Origin: Acheta domesticus
Taxonomy: Eukaryota; Arthropoda; Insecta; Orthoptera; Gryllidae
Direction: 5' to 3'
Length of the DNA stretch: 64,000 nt
Assembly: GCA_031308135.1 (NCBI GenBank)
Contig: JAHLJT010003656.1
Span: forward strand, 48,024,335 to 48,088,334
The translations under genes were made by a program, and so were the position numbers. Below, in pieces: positions 44,264 through 55,003 of this stretch. The notes beneath the pieces were generated by a model that worked only from the letters and a program-made list of their open reading frames with translations, made no database searches and was not told the origin of the DNA. Position 1 is the stretch's first letter; each line of letters begins with the position of its first letter.

Positions 44264-44690
44264 CTCAGATCGGTACATATTTTGTACCACCGCCTTGAGT
44301 TAACTCATTCCAGCACGATGATACAAAATATGCACCACTATGCTGGAAGGTGTAGCGGATCGCTCAGCTCGGTACATATTTTGTACCACCTCCTTGAGTT
44401 AACTCATTCCAGAACGATGATACAAAATATGCACCACTATGCTGGAAGGTGTAGCGGATCGCTCTCAGATCGGTACATATTTGTACCACTATGCTGGAAG
44501 GAGTAGCGGATCGCTCTCAGATCGGTACATATTTTGTACCACCGTCTTGAGTTAACTCATTTCAGCACGATGATACAAAATATACTCCATTATGCTGGAA
44601 GGTGTAGCGGATCGCTCAGCTCGGTACATATTTGTACCACCACCGTGCTGGAAAGAGGTAACTCTTTCCTGCAGGGCGGTATAAAATATG
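44264..44690. repeat. ~100-bp intronic tandem repeat
   Basis: CGGTACATAT anchors occur at 44271, 44370, 44471, 44523 and 44622, with spacings 99, 101, 52 and 99. Each full unit has GGTACATATTTTGTACC (self-complementary ends), TTGAGTTAACTCATTCCAG, GATACAAAATATGCACCA and ATGCTGGAAGGTGTAGCGGA. The 52-bp spacing is an internally deleted unit. A decayed continuation runs to about 44830. The array begins 32 bp after the donor. Confidence 0.9.
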
Positions 44691-44830
44691 TACCATAATT
44701 TCTTCCATAAAAAATGAATTGGCCGCACGGAGGTACAAAATTTGAACCATAATTTCTTCTCCGTATGATGTGAGTTGTATGGCAGGATAATCTGTGAACC
44801 ACCGCTAAAGATTGCGGAAAATAGTTCCCA

Positions 44831-46819
44831 GATGCACCGGGAGATGTAGGCATGATAAAGGCTCGCAGGACATCTGTATTTTATTTACAAAGCCAAAAAC
44901 ATTTTCTTGTCAGCCATTAGCGTGAGCCGAGATCCGAGCTGTGCAACTAGTTGAACAATTTTTTCGATAACCAAGTGCTTGAAAGAGTTAATCATTCGTC
45001 TCTGCTTCTCCATTACTTACGTGGATTCTGTTTGGGATCAGATTTCACCCATCACGTTCTATACAATATTTTACAGGTATTTCCTGCACGGGTGTTATTT
45101 GGTAGGCCCTATTATTAATTGAGAAAACGATACTATTTATTTACTTTATTTACTGTATCTTAGTAAATATCAAATAATAATAAGTATAATTTCCAGAAAA
45201 GCATTCTAAGTATCCTCATAACTATACATACAGTAGGTGTCTACCTTACCAGCATGAGAATGGTTGAAACAGTTTTACCACATCGTAACAGACAAATACA
45301 CCAGAATATCATTCAGATATCAACTCATAATATTATAAAACGTAAATGGACACGTCTATAGAATTTTTCTTGTAATTTAGACGTGCAATGTGGAATATGT
45401 TTGGGGACATTTCTGACCACAACTTCATAAACATCAAATTACTTTCAACCAAGAAAACTTAAAAAACTGATAAAGTTTACAACACAAGTAAAACTGGACA
45501 TACATATTGGACATACATACAAAAGGAGAAGTTCATGTGAATAATTTTCAAAGTGTCGCAAAACTTTATTTATGCTAGGGGTCACAAATGACTTTAACCA
45601 AAGCCCATAAGTTAATGCGAGGGCTGTTGAGCTATTTCTAAGGACTTCTTTAACGACATAGTAGGATGTGATATTCGAGATACCTTAAAGGAGTAAGGAA
45701 CGAAGGCATTAGAAATAGGATGACGAGGTTTAGGATTGGTATCGACATGAAAAATAGGTTTTACCTGGAGGAAAGAAGAAGAAAGGAAATGCAGAATTTG
45801 TGAAAACAATGCGAAGATATAAGAACACGTGATTGTGGGATGGAGAAAAGGATAATAAATGGAGAGCGTACAGAGAGAGAAATATTACGTGAAGGAGGAA
45901 GTGGCGAGAGAGACACTCAAGGGATAAAGAAATAAAGAGTGGATGCCGGAGGATAATAGAAACAGGAGACGTTAGAGATCAGAATGTATTAAAATTTATT
46001 ATTTTTTTTAAGTTAAAAAAATTGAAGAGGTGTAAGTGATACGGCTGTAATCGAGCAGTTGTGTAAATATATGGGGATTATTTAACATTAAAAGAATGTG
46101 TAACTTATATTTTCCCTTCCACTTCGCAATGTTAATGAATAACACAGAAATAACGCAGAAGCAGTAACATTCTTAAATTTAATGTTCGACCTGACTATGT
46201 CTTTGTCACTAAATTGTCGATATTGACTTTAATACAAGTACTCCTTCATTGCGGAGTCAGATTCAATGCAAATTACCGAATGGTCACCCACTGGTTTCAT
46301 GCCAAGAGTGGACGTTGGAGTAAATAAATACACAAAGTATTTGTTTGCGGGGGTGGAAGGCCCTTGCTGTTGGGTATGAGGACTGCCGCGGAGGAAACGG
46401 AAATGGAGAGGCCAACGCTGTGGACACCGTCGCAGCGCTATACTGCGAATAATACTTCTGCCAACTTGACAGTTCCCGGCTGACAGAGGAGAGGGGGTAT
46501 CCGTTATCCAGTCAAAGGCTTCAAACTGTAAAGATGTCACTATAGAGTTGCCGAAGTTTACTGAGAAACAAATGAAATGTCATAACGCAAAGCAACTGAA
46601 AAATGAAGAGCGCCGAGCGCCAAGAGGAGCACCGTTACTTGTTTGACTATGCGTCGTGTACGCGGTTGTGTGTCGCCTAGTGTTGTGTGCTCCCGTTGAG
46701 ATTTTTTTCCGATGTATATGTACATCCACCTTAAAGGACATTTCTAATTTTGTCTTGATGCCAATGCATTTAATAGGTCTCCTCCTAGAAAAACGTGTAA
46801 ATAACAGGTGGTAGACACC
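44831..46819. other. Intron or intergenic sequence, little recognised
   Basis: AT-rich to about 46.2 kb. On the - strand at 46229-46540 a 103-codon frame (containing CQVGRSIIRSIALRRCPQRW and a tail ...SDSAMKEYLY) is not low complexity, but I do not recognise it. It may belong to a dispersed repeat. Confidence 0.35.
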
Positions 46820-46944
46820 GGCTGAATTCGACCCAGCTGAAAAGCTACTGTCGAAAATCCTGCCACCGTCGGGACTCGCACCTAGGACCTCCCGGTCAGA
46901 GGCACTGCAGTGACATCAGTTGATGCACTGAGCCACCTCCCCCG
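46820..46944 (-). mobile_element. SINE-1 head (tRNA-like part only)
   Basis: On the - strand: GGGGGAGGTGGCTCAGTGCA (box A), GATGTCACTGCAGTGCCTCT, GACCGGGAGGTCCTAGG, then GTGCGAGTCCCGACGG (box B with one change) and GGCAGGATTTTCGACAGTAG. It matches the head of the copy at 57680-58218 and stops after ~125 bp, so the 3' body is missing. Confidence 0.85.
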
Positions 46945-49900
46945 ATAATTTCGTTATGAAACAGCAACATATTTGGTTTTCCTTGTGCTTAAAGTACCGT
47001 GGGGCTGTGTACTATGTTATATTCGTGAAGACTCTTTTTGTACATTTACATGAAAAATATGCCTTTCTTCTTGTAATTTTATTTCCCTCTCTCTCTTGAG
47101 ACTTGAGGCTCCCATTGAGAATTATTTCTCTCTCTCAAAGGTTTATCGTAGAAACAATAACCAGCGACTTGATCCAACGGGCCCAATTATTTCCGCGTGG
47201 ATTCATCATTGTTGGTTTATGTTTCTTTCTTAATTTGTAAGAAAAACGTTTTTAACGAAAAGAATGTATAATTTCTGCAGCAGCATGCAATCAATTTGAG
47301 AATTACTTATGTAAATATTTGGAAAAATATGTTTTATACTAAATTTAAGTAATTTCTACTTTAAGTAAGTCTGCATACGCATGCTCTCTATATGTATATG
47401 CAAGACGCTAGGTTCGATTTTCGAAGGGGCTGAAATTAAGTGTCGCTTTTCATTGTATTCCAGCTCATATAACTGATTTATAAGGTAAAAGCATCTGGCA
47501 GGTAACAGGAATGCCAATAAATTCCGTAAGTGGTTGTGTCCTACTTACGGGAGGCCGAAGGAGACTAAGCCGGAGCCCAAGGCCGTGAAGGCTAACAGGC
47601 AACGGCAGGGATTTAGCTTGATAAGACTGGAATGCGTAATATCTGTACCTATATATCATCAAAAATAATAAATCATATATAATAGTAATAACAACACTAC
47701 CACCCGAGACCGAAGTGCCAGATGTTCGTCAATAAGCTTGTTCATCCACTCAGCGTTCGGCGCGGCGCTGAAGGACCAAAACACTGGCTTACCTGGAGAT
47801 CGTTGAGGGCCGGAGAGGACGGCAGAGAACCATCCTACCAGAGGCGTATCCACGGAATGGCAGACCTGGCACATGCCGTGGGCCACACTCACAAGGGGCG
47901 CTATTTAGAGTATACCCACAAAGACAAATAACAATAACCCTAATTTGAAGTATCCTGAGAGGCGTGCAAATTCTATGCCTGCCATGGGCGCCTGAAAACC
48001 TAGATACGCCTCATCCTACAAGTATACGGAGGAATTAACAGGGAAGTGAGAAATAAATAATAATATTTACAATGTGGAGGAAGACCAAGTCTTGTCATTA
48101 GAGATAAGTTTATATCAAGTTCATAATAGGAAGGTAACATGGCCATGTATGAATGGGAAAATCAAAGTGCGTGTATGTGTGTAAATACAGAGAAAAAGAT
48201 GACTGGGAAAGACTTTTGTGATTTTTTTGTTCTTGTGAAGTGTATTGTATTTTGCTTGTTTTTGTAAGCCGGGAAAGAGAATCCAAATTACAAGCGATTT
48301 TATAGAAGCACGAATCTGTTTTGATTTCATAAATGTTGCGTGAATTCCTAAAATTCAAATATTTATTAAAGAAAGGAATTTCTTACGTAAATATTTATCG
48401 CCATGATTCCATATTGACGGCTCTGTCGACCTATAAAATAAATTCTCTGCACTGGAAATCCCTGTCGAACATATGGGTTATTGTTAAGTAAATGAAATTA
48501 AAGAAGTATAGATAGAATTAAGTATAGATAGAATAAAAATAAATAAGAATATAAATAATTATTAAGATAGTTCGAAGGATACTTCATTTCAGATGACATG
48601 TCCAACTTGGGGCTAAGTATTATAAGGAATATAATTTTTGCTATTATTACTTGTTTATTAAATTAATCCAGTGTTCAAAGGGAGATCCATTTCAATATAA
48701 AGCGAATAATTAGTATTGAAATTAATACGCGCCCTTTCGATTATTTTGAGACTAATACTAGTGCAGAGATGATGCAGACCGTTTTGCCCATTCTTATTGT
48801 ATGGCGCCTGATGGCGACCACAAACGTGTGCATTTCACAGTTCAACATGTCCAAGTAACTTGGTTCAATTTGCAATAAACGACACAAAAAATTCATAAAA
48901 AAACATGTTCTTACAATACGTTCAAACAATATCTCTGAATCGTTTGTTCCGGCTTTGCGAATAAGAAACTTGGTATTGCATGGCTATGGAAGTCATTGGA
49001 GCTGTAGAAGGAGTTAAAATATTATTTGCGTAAATCTACCACAATAAATAGCTTTGCAGCACTTACAGAAAGAATGAATGCAATAAAACTTTTCTTGTCC
49101 AAAACGATATCAATATTGCGTTTTATTAATGTAGTAAAATTTAACGTAAATAGTTTTGTATTAATATGAAAGGATTAAAATTTTTAGCAAATAACAAAAA
49201 TTATAACCTGTCCGTATATGGTCTAACGAACCTTACAGTGGCCTTAGACAAACAATGCAAATATGACACAACCTCAGTGTCAGCAGGATGGAGATACACA
49301 TTGCTCTTTCTCTAACATCAATTCGCCTGTTATGAAAAAGAGTAAATATAGATTAATGGTTCTGCTCCGCTTCTAGGCATCTCGAGGGAAGGATATACAG
49401 AATACTGGAGTGCGATTGAAGCTTACAAAGATCGATGAGTGGCCATTTTTGTTATTGGCAGTAATACATGTTGGGCATATTTCACGATGTTTTGCATTAT
49501 TGCATGGTCTGACAGTACTGAGAGCATCGCAAGAGGGAAGAGTAAAATCGAGTATTGTAGATGAAAATGAATAACATATTGCTTATGTTTTCTTTCTTCA
49601 CTCCTCTCCCTTCGAGAAGCCTTGAACCGAAGCGCCACATTTAAACTACTTATTTTAACAAGACCCAATTATAAAATGCACAGGCACCCTTCTAGAAAGC
49701 TTGCTTCTTTTAAAGAGAAAAAAACATAGAAATGAATATTTTTTACGTTCCTATCACTCTAATCAAATTTCTAATACTTCTAAAAAAATTAACAAAAAAA
49801 TAAACTGCTGACAATATTTCGTATATTTCAAGAAGACCCCAAAATCATGAGGAGTTTGTTGTGTGTAATTAAAGATGGTTCGTTGCATATATTACATACA

Positions 49901-51485
49901 TATCTTGAATAGGATACACTACATGCAAGCCACTTGACTCGATATTAGAATCGTATCTTCTAACTCCTTGTATTATTTCAAAACCGACCGGGACAGAAGA
50001 TGGATCTGTAGTCCATATTATACAAAGATCGTGAAGTTTAGAGGAGAAGTGGCTTTGATTGTTAAAGTGTCGGGTAGCTGAACCCAAGTTTACCGATTCA
50101 AACCCAATCGGAACCGAGGATTTTTAAAGGCGAAAAAGTCTCCGTACGTCTTCCTTCGGAGTGGAAGTCAAGACGGCTGTTCCATGTTGTATATTTACTG
50201 CGTAGGAAAGATACTCTAGTCTAAAAGAAGCATCTGAGCAACATTGGACATCACCGGTTTCGTCATCCGAGTGATACCTTCTTTCTCCTCCAAACGGTGA
50301 GAGGCGCGCAGCGGCATTTGCATAGTCAGGTGGAAGAACAGGCCTCATGACCTGAGGCTCGCCACGGAAAATAAAGCATAAATTAATTGAAGGTCGAGTG
50401 TTTGTGTCTTCTTTTTAGCCTATAATTCCAATTTTGTATAAGAGAAATTTTTATTGTAATTTCAAGCAACCCTATCCACCTTTCACGTGGATGACATCGG
50501 TAAGTAAATGGTTCTTTAAGAGGAGATTCTGTTTAAAAAGGTCTGCTTTACACCTGAATTACGATCTTTAATATAATGTTAATTTTGTTATTTTTTATTA
50601 GAGCTTTTGTAATTAAACTGATTATCCTTAACTTCAGGAGTGTTTCTCGGAACTCTCACTAGCACACGTATTTTCCACTGTGAGATTACGCCAATGCGCA
50701 ACCTCAACGATACCACAGACAGAAAACGAATAATCATTTTTCCTACCATGGGGTTTCAATCACAAAGATACTTCCTAAAAACTTTTTCTCTACTCCCAAT
50801 GTATAATGTTGTCATTTGATGGCTGCGGCCAGTTGCATAATGATATTCATTTTGATACACATTTCATTATGATACAGATTCTAGACCAATCACAGTGCAG
50901 TTTAAAAAACAAGAAGTGAATTAATAATTGAGAATCGTTCTAGTAAATGTTTCGTTCGATTGTGTACATTAAAATTACGTGTGATATTATATTATGCTTT
51001 TCAGTTTTAATTACTTTACTGATTTGTAATTCTTTTCGTGGAAACTTATTTAAAATAAATTTTCTCGTAATTTCCCTTTGATCCTGTTTGACTAGCGCAG
51101 TACTCTCTCGCAGGCGGGCTGGTAGCCACACCCACCTACGGCAGCATGGAGGGTAGGGTTAAGGTGGCCTTGGTTGAATCCTGCGTATCAACTGTCCTGC
51201 ATGCCACGGAACGATTCAATATAAAAGTTTAACTTATAAAAGTCGTAGAAAAAGTACCGTATGAAACTCAATGTAATGAGTATTAATACACTCGTGTGAA
51301 GTTAACGATACTCTCTCGTATCGTAATATCATAGTCGTGTATTAATATCCATCATTACATCATCGTTTCATAATGTACTGTTATTTCTTCTTTCTTGCCT
51401 TTCATTTATTTTTTCATTCTTTTTCTTTCTTTTTTCTGCTTTCCTGTCAGTCTTTCTTTCGTATATACTGTCCTTTCGATCTATC
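46945..51485. other. Intron or intergenic sequence, little recognised
   Basis: Mostly AT-rich. Locally GC-richer patches at 47520-47610, 47700-47910 and 50090-50350 carry short frames (for example - strand 50124-50348) without recognisable domains. The GATTCAAACCCAATCGG word at 50094 resembles a box B but has no box A partner. No exon is supportable. Confidence 0.35.
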
Positions 51486-51740
51486 TCCGACGCGGTCTCA
51501 TGCGGAGATTTAGGTGTACCACTTCGGTTGGACAGAACTGCTGAGAGTCGGTGCCCGGTCTAACCGCCGCCGCGGTCGCCAGGGTCGGCCATTGGATTTC
51601 TTAGGGGGTGAAATTTTTCTACAGAACAAACTGCGCCTGCCCTCTTGAGCGCGGCGGGTGGGGACGGCGAGGACAGCAGTGCGGGTGATCGCTTCGTTCA
51701 AGACAGAGGGCTCTCCGTCTTTGTGAGAGCGGGATGCAGT
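51486..51740. other. GC-rich patch
   Basis: A 250-bp CpG-rich patch (for example CCGCCGCCGCGGTCGCC at 51565) in AT-rich DNA. No coding exon or splice signal that I trust. It may be a regulatory element or a repeat. Confidence 0.3.
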
Positions 51741-53447
51741 AAATTTTTCAAGTAATCAGATGAAGACGCGATCCCTGGAAATTTACTCGTACTCTTGCCA
51801 GAAGTTTTGAAGTTTAAACAATGAAGTATGAGGGAGCAATTTCCTAATTCTGGTCTTCTTAAAAGTCAGTCGTGTACTGAATATTATGCACTATGCACTC
51901 AAATGACATTCATTTAAATTACGTACAATATATCGCTGCAGTGATGAAATAATGTATTTTATTCACTCCGAACTGCGATCAGTAACCTTTTGGACGTTGA
52001 GAACCACTAAATTTGCAAATTTCATGGATCACTAACGTAGTTGTTAGAAGAAAGTATTAAATGATGTGCCTCAACTTTCTGTTGTTCCAAATTTAATATT
52101 AAATTTATGCTAGCGTTGGGAAATTATAATTTATTGATAAAATATATATTGATCTTATAACTTATTAATTTTCATTTAAAATCACGATACAATTACAGTA
52201 CTATGGTGTGTGAAATGAGATTAAAAAGATTGGAAATTTCCATTGCGGTGGTATAATCTGGCATTACATACTCATCATATGTGGATTATAACATGTATAA
52301 AAATATATTGACCTGTGTTTTCACAAAAGTTGAGAACAGTCCTTGTACTTTGGTTTCATTTGTTTTTATAAGCCTTTATCCTACTCATTAGAAACGATGT
52401 GAATGGTTCTTGTCCGCTTGCAGCGTAATTCGAAACTTGTTTACATAGGATGAACGGCTAACACAGCAAAACAAATAGAAAGTTTCAAGAATTTAAGAGA
52501 GGCGAAAAGAGATGTCAGGAGCTTAAAGTGCTCGGTGCGAACATTCCTTCCACCCAAGAGACAAACATTGTATGGAAACTCATGAGTAGAGACCGGAAAA
52601 ATATGTAGTATGAAGTGTCAAAATATGTACATAAATATGTAAAAAAACCCAGTAAGAATATGTAATAAGTATGTACAATCGGATGGAATATGTCATATTA
52701 AAATACGCTAATTATGAAACGGACATTTACATAATAAGAAATTACATTTATAAAAAAATCCTAATCATTTAAAAAAAAATAAAACATACGTTTTAAATAT
52801 CACTTGGAGAGTACAAATTTATCAATATTTTGCACCATACAACTTTTCCGTCAGTAGTAAAAGCTTTATCTATTGCTATCAAGGACCCTAGTTTAGCAGC
52901 TAGGATAAGAGCCATCGTACGAACTGGCGATATCTACGACCAGCAAATCATCACTGCAGGGTGCTGCACAGTGTTGCTAGGTTGTCTTAAGCATTTTTCA
53001 CTAGAGATAGTCTTTCAAAGCCACTTATACATGCTGTGTAAACATACCACAGTTTATTTCAGTCGAAACAAATCCACCGAAGTGCTTGTAATATATATTT
53101 TCGTCAATTAACATTGTAAATGCGTTGTTGTAAATATTTAGCAGTGAGCAGCCAACGTAAATGCGGGTATTCCCTGAAAGGTTTCAAGCGGACCAGTCAC
53201 TGAACAATGTGAAATGGGCAGTTAATTGTCTCGCATAATTATTCAATAACTTGTTTCGGGAGTCCTGCGACCCGAGCCCGTTGTATTCGATTACATCAAA
53301 GACCGGCACCCAGCCGTTAAACATCATTTCAGGCTACAGCGGGCATTTCTCATCAATATGCATAGATTATCTCGTATTTTGGGGCGGTTTGCTGCGACTC
53401 CTGCACACGCACATACTTTGGAGGCGAATCGCGCTCGACCTTCCGTG
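51741..53447. other. AT-rich sequence
   Basis: AATATGTA-like words recur at 52600-52700. A 93-codon frame at 52830-53111 is not recognised. No gene called. Confidence 0.35.
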
Positions 53448-53531
53448 GGCTCGTTCACACTCGTCACCACGAAGTCTACAGGAAGGAGGCTCAACTCCGG
53501 TGGTGGGGGCATGTACCAAAAATGTCGACAG
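53448..53531 (+). repeat. Inverted duplication, left arm part 1
   Basis: CCACGAAGTCTACAGGAAGG at 53467 and GGTGGGGGCATGTACCAAAA (near 53502) correspond to the reverse complement of 54925-55000. The arm is interrupted after GTCGACAG (53524-53531) by the hAT-like element and resumes at 54389. Confidence 0.8.
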
Positions 53532-53546
53532 TAGTGTTTCATTAGA

Positions 53547-53681
53547 GAGTTTTTGCACCCTCGAACGCGAAGCACTATCGATCTTCTGCGCATGCGCAGA
53601 TGCACTAAAGTGATGCGAAACTTGAACTGCGCATGAGCAGAAGATCGATAGTGCTTCACGTTCGAGGGTGCAAAAACTCCC
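53547..53681. repeat. Foldback nested in the hAT left end
   Basis: Arms of about 54 bp pair 53547-53600 with 53627-53681: GAGTTTTTGCACCCTCGAAC against GTTCGAGGGTGCAAAAACTC, through CTATCGATCTTCTGCGCAT. The 26-bp loop is ATGCACTAAAGTGATGCGAA-like. It separates TAGTGTTTC from TTTAAACAT, words that are adjacent in the right TIR, so it looks like an insertion into the hAT left terminus. Confidence 0.85.
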
Positions 53682-54090
53682 TTTAAACATTTATAGTCTA
53701 TCGATAGTTATCGATTGTTCAAACTATCGTTGGTTATCGATGTTGTGGCCGATTGTTTTAAGGGTACAGTTTTATACAGACAATAACGTTTTGATGACAT
53801 ACTGAGAGCACGCAGGACCGACATGATAACCGTATAAAACAATAAATCAAGAAATATTTATTTCTCTGAATTATGTACCTAATAATTTTAGCATTAGGAA
53901 AGATGTAATTAAGTTCTGGGAGCGTTATCCTCTTGGATCCTTCGGACAGTAGCTTTCAAATACCCGCTTCATCGGTACCTTCAGAGTGCATTTTTTCCAA
54001 AGCGGGAGAAATTATGTCGAAAAAAGGGGTCAAATGAAAACGGATACGTTTATCGTATATGTATTCATACACCAAAAACTGTTCTTGTTA

Positions 54091-54120
54091 CGATGTAAAT
54101 CTTAATTTAGATTTACATCG
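54091..54120. repeat. Small palindrome inside the hAT element
   Basis: CGATGTAAATCT and AGATTTACATCG form 12-bp perfect arms around a 6-bp loop. Confidence 0.85.
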
Positions 54121-54388
54121 GAACCAATTGGAATTTGTTGTCACATTTGTTTTAATAATTAAAGCTTGTTCATGGATGTTTCGTTAATAAACGTCTAATA
54201 CGAACTAAAACAGTAATTTATTTCATAGGAATTTGTATAAAAACACAAATTTCTATCTAAACACAAATAATTATCCACATCTATTTATTAAAAATGAAAA
54301 AATATCGACACTATCGATATTCAAGTATGATTGTATCGAAAACTATCGATAGTGAAACAATCGATGTTTAAGAAACACTAGTCGACAG

Positions 54389-54455
54389 CTACTTGAGAAA
54401 CAAAACAAAACTAGACCCCTTGCGCTTTGGCGACATTATGCGGCGAATGAAAAAA
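54389..54455 (+). repeat. Inverted duplication, left arm part 2
   Basis: Continues the left arm after the hAT insertion: CTACTTGAGAAACAAAACAA, AACTAGACCCCTTGCG and GCGACATTATGCGGCGAATG. It mirrors the right arm (AACTAGACCCCTTTTAC, GCGACATCACGCGGTGAG on the - strand). Confidence 0.8.
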
Positions 54456-54856
54456 CCACGAAGGAATCTGTCAAAGCAGCCAATGGCAGCAAAGCCAAGC
54501 GTTTCCGTAGGAAGCAATATTTATTTAAGAGTATTAGCGGGACAAGCTCTTGACAATAATGATAATAATCATAATTAATAAATCAATTGTTATAAATTTC
54601 TCACATAAGTACAGCACAAACTGCGTAAAGACTTGGCAAGAGTGCTGCAATTCACTGCCTTACAGTCTTCTAGATGAAGATAATGAACCCGATTCGGTTT
54701 CAAGTCAGCTAGCACTACAATACTGCGCCGTACTACTTCTTTTCCATCTTGTTGTCTTGGATTGAGGCACGCCCAAAAACAGCCCCAGCCAACAGTGCCG
54801 AGCGCCAACAGACCAACATGCGCTATCATGCAACTGACCGGCGCCTTCGTAAGTTC
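54456..54856. other. Spacer between inverted arms
   Basis: About 400 bp without a recognised gene separating the two arms of the inverted duplication. Confidence 0.5.
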
Positions 54857-55003
54857 CTTCACTCACCGCGTGATGTCGCTGAAGTAAAAGGGGTCTAGTT
54901 TTTTTTTCATTTTTCAAATAGCTGCCAACGTTTTTCGTACATACCCCCACCATGCCTCCAACACCGAAGTTGACTCTCCTTCCTGTAGACTTCGTGCTCC
55001 TCA
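54857..55003 (-). repeat. Inverted duplication, right arm
   Basis: Reverse complement of 53448-53531 plus 54389-54455 with moderate divergence. It contains a ~10-bp extra segment (GGAGGCATG) in the GTTGG...GGTGGGGGTATG region. It is uninterrupted, so it represents the pre-insertion state of the left arm. Confidence 0.8.

Larger units (their letters stand above)
53524..54388. mobile_element. hAT-like element with 8-bp target duplication
   Basis: The element proper spans 53532-54380 (849 bp). It is flanked by identical 8-bp direct repeats GTCGACAG at 53524-53531 and 54381-54388. Termini are TAGTGTTTCATTAG on the left and, reverse-complemented, TAGTGTTTCTTAAACATCG on the right. An 8-bp duplication with a short TIR beginning TAG/CAG is the hallmark of hAT transposons. 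Removing the element rejoins the inverted-duplication arm, which independently confirms both boundaries. Subterminal TATCGATA-like motifs cluster at both ends (53699-53745 and 54302-54365). No transposase frame exists, so it is non-autonomous. Confidence 0.88.

Noticed and set aside
44264..44690. CRISPR-like or coding tandem repeat
   Set aside because: No spacers of unique sequence, and the frame does not stay open through the units; it is an intronic minisatellite.
50090..50110. tRNA box B-like word GATTCAAACCC
   Set aside because: No box A at the right distance and no cloverleaf can be drawn.
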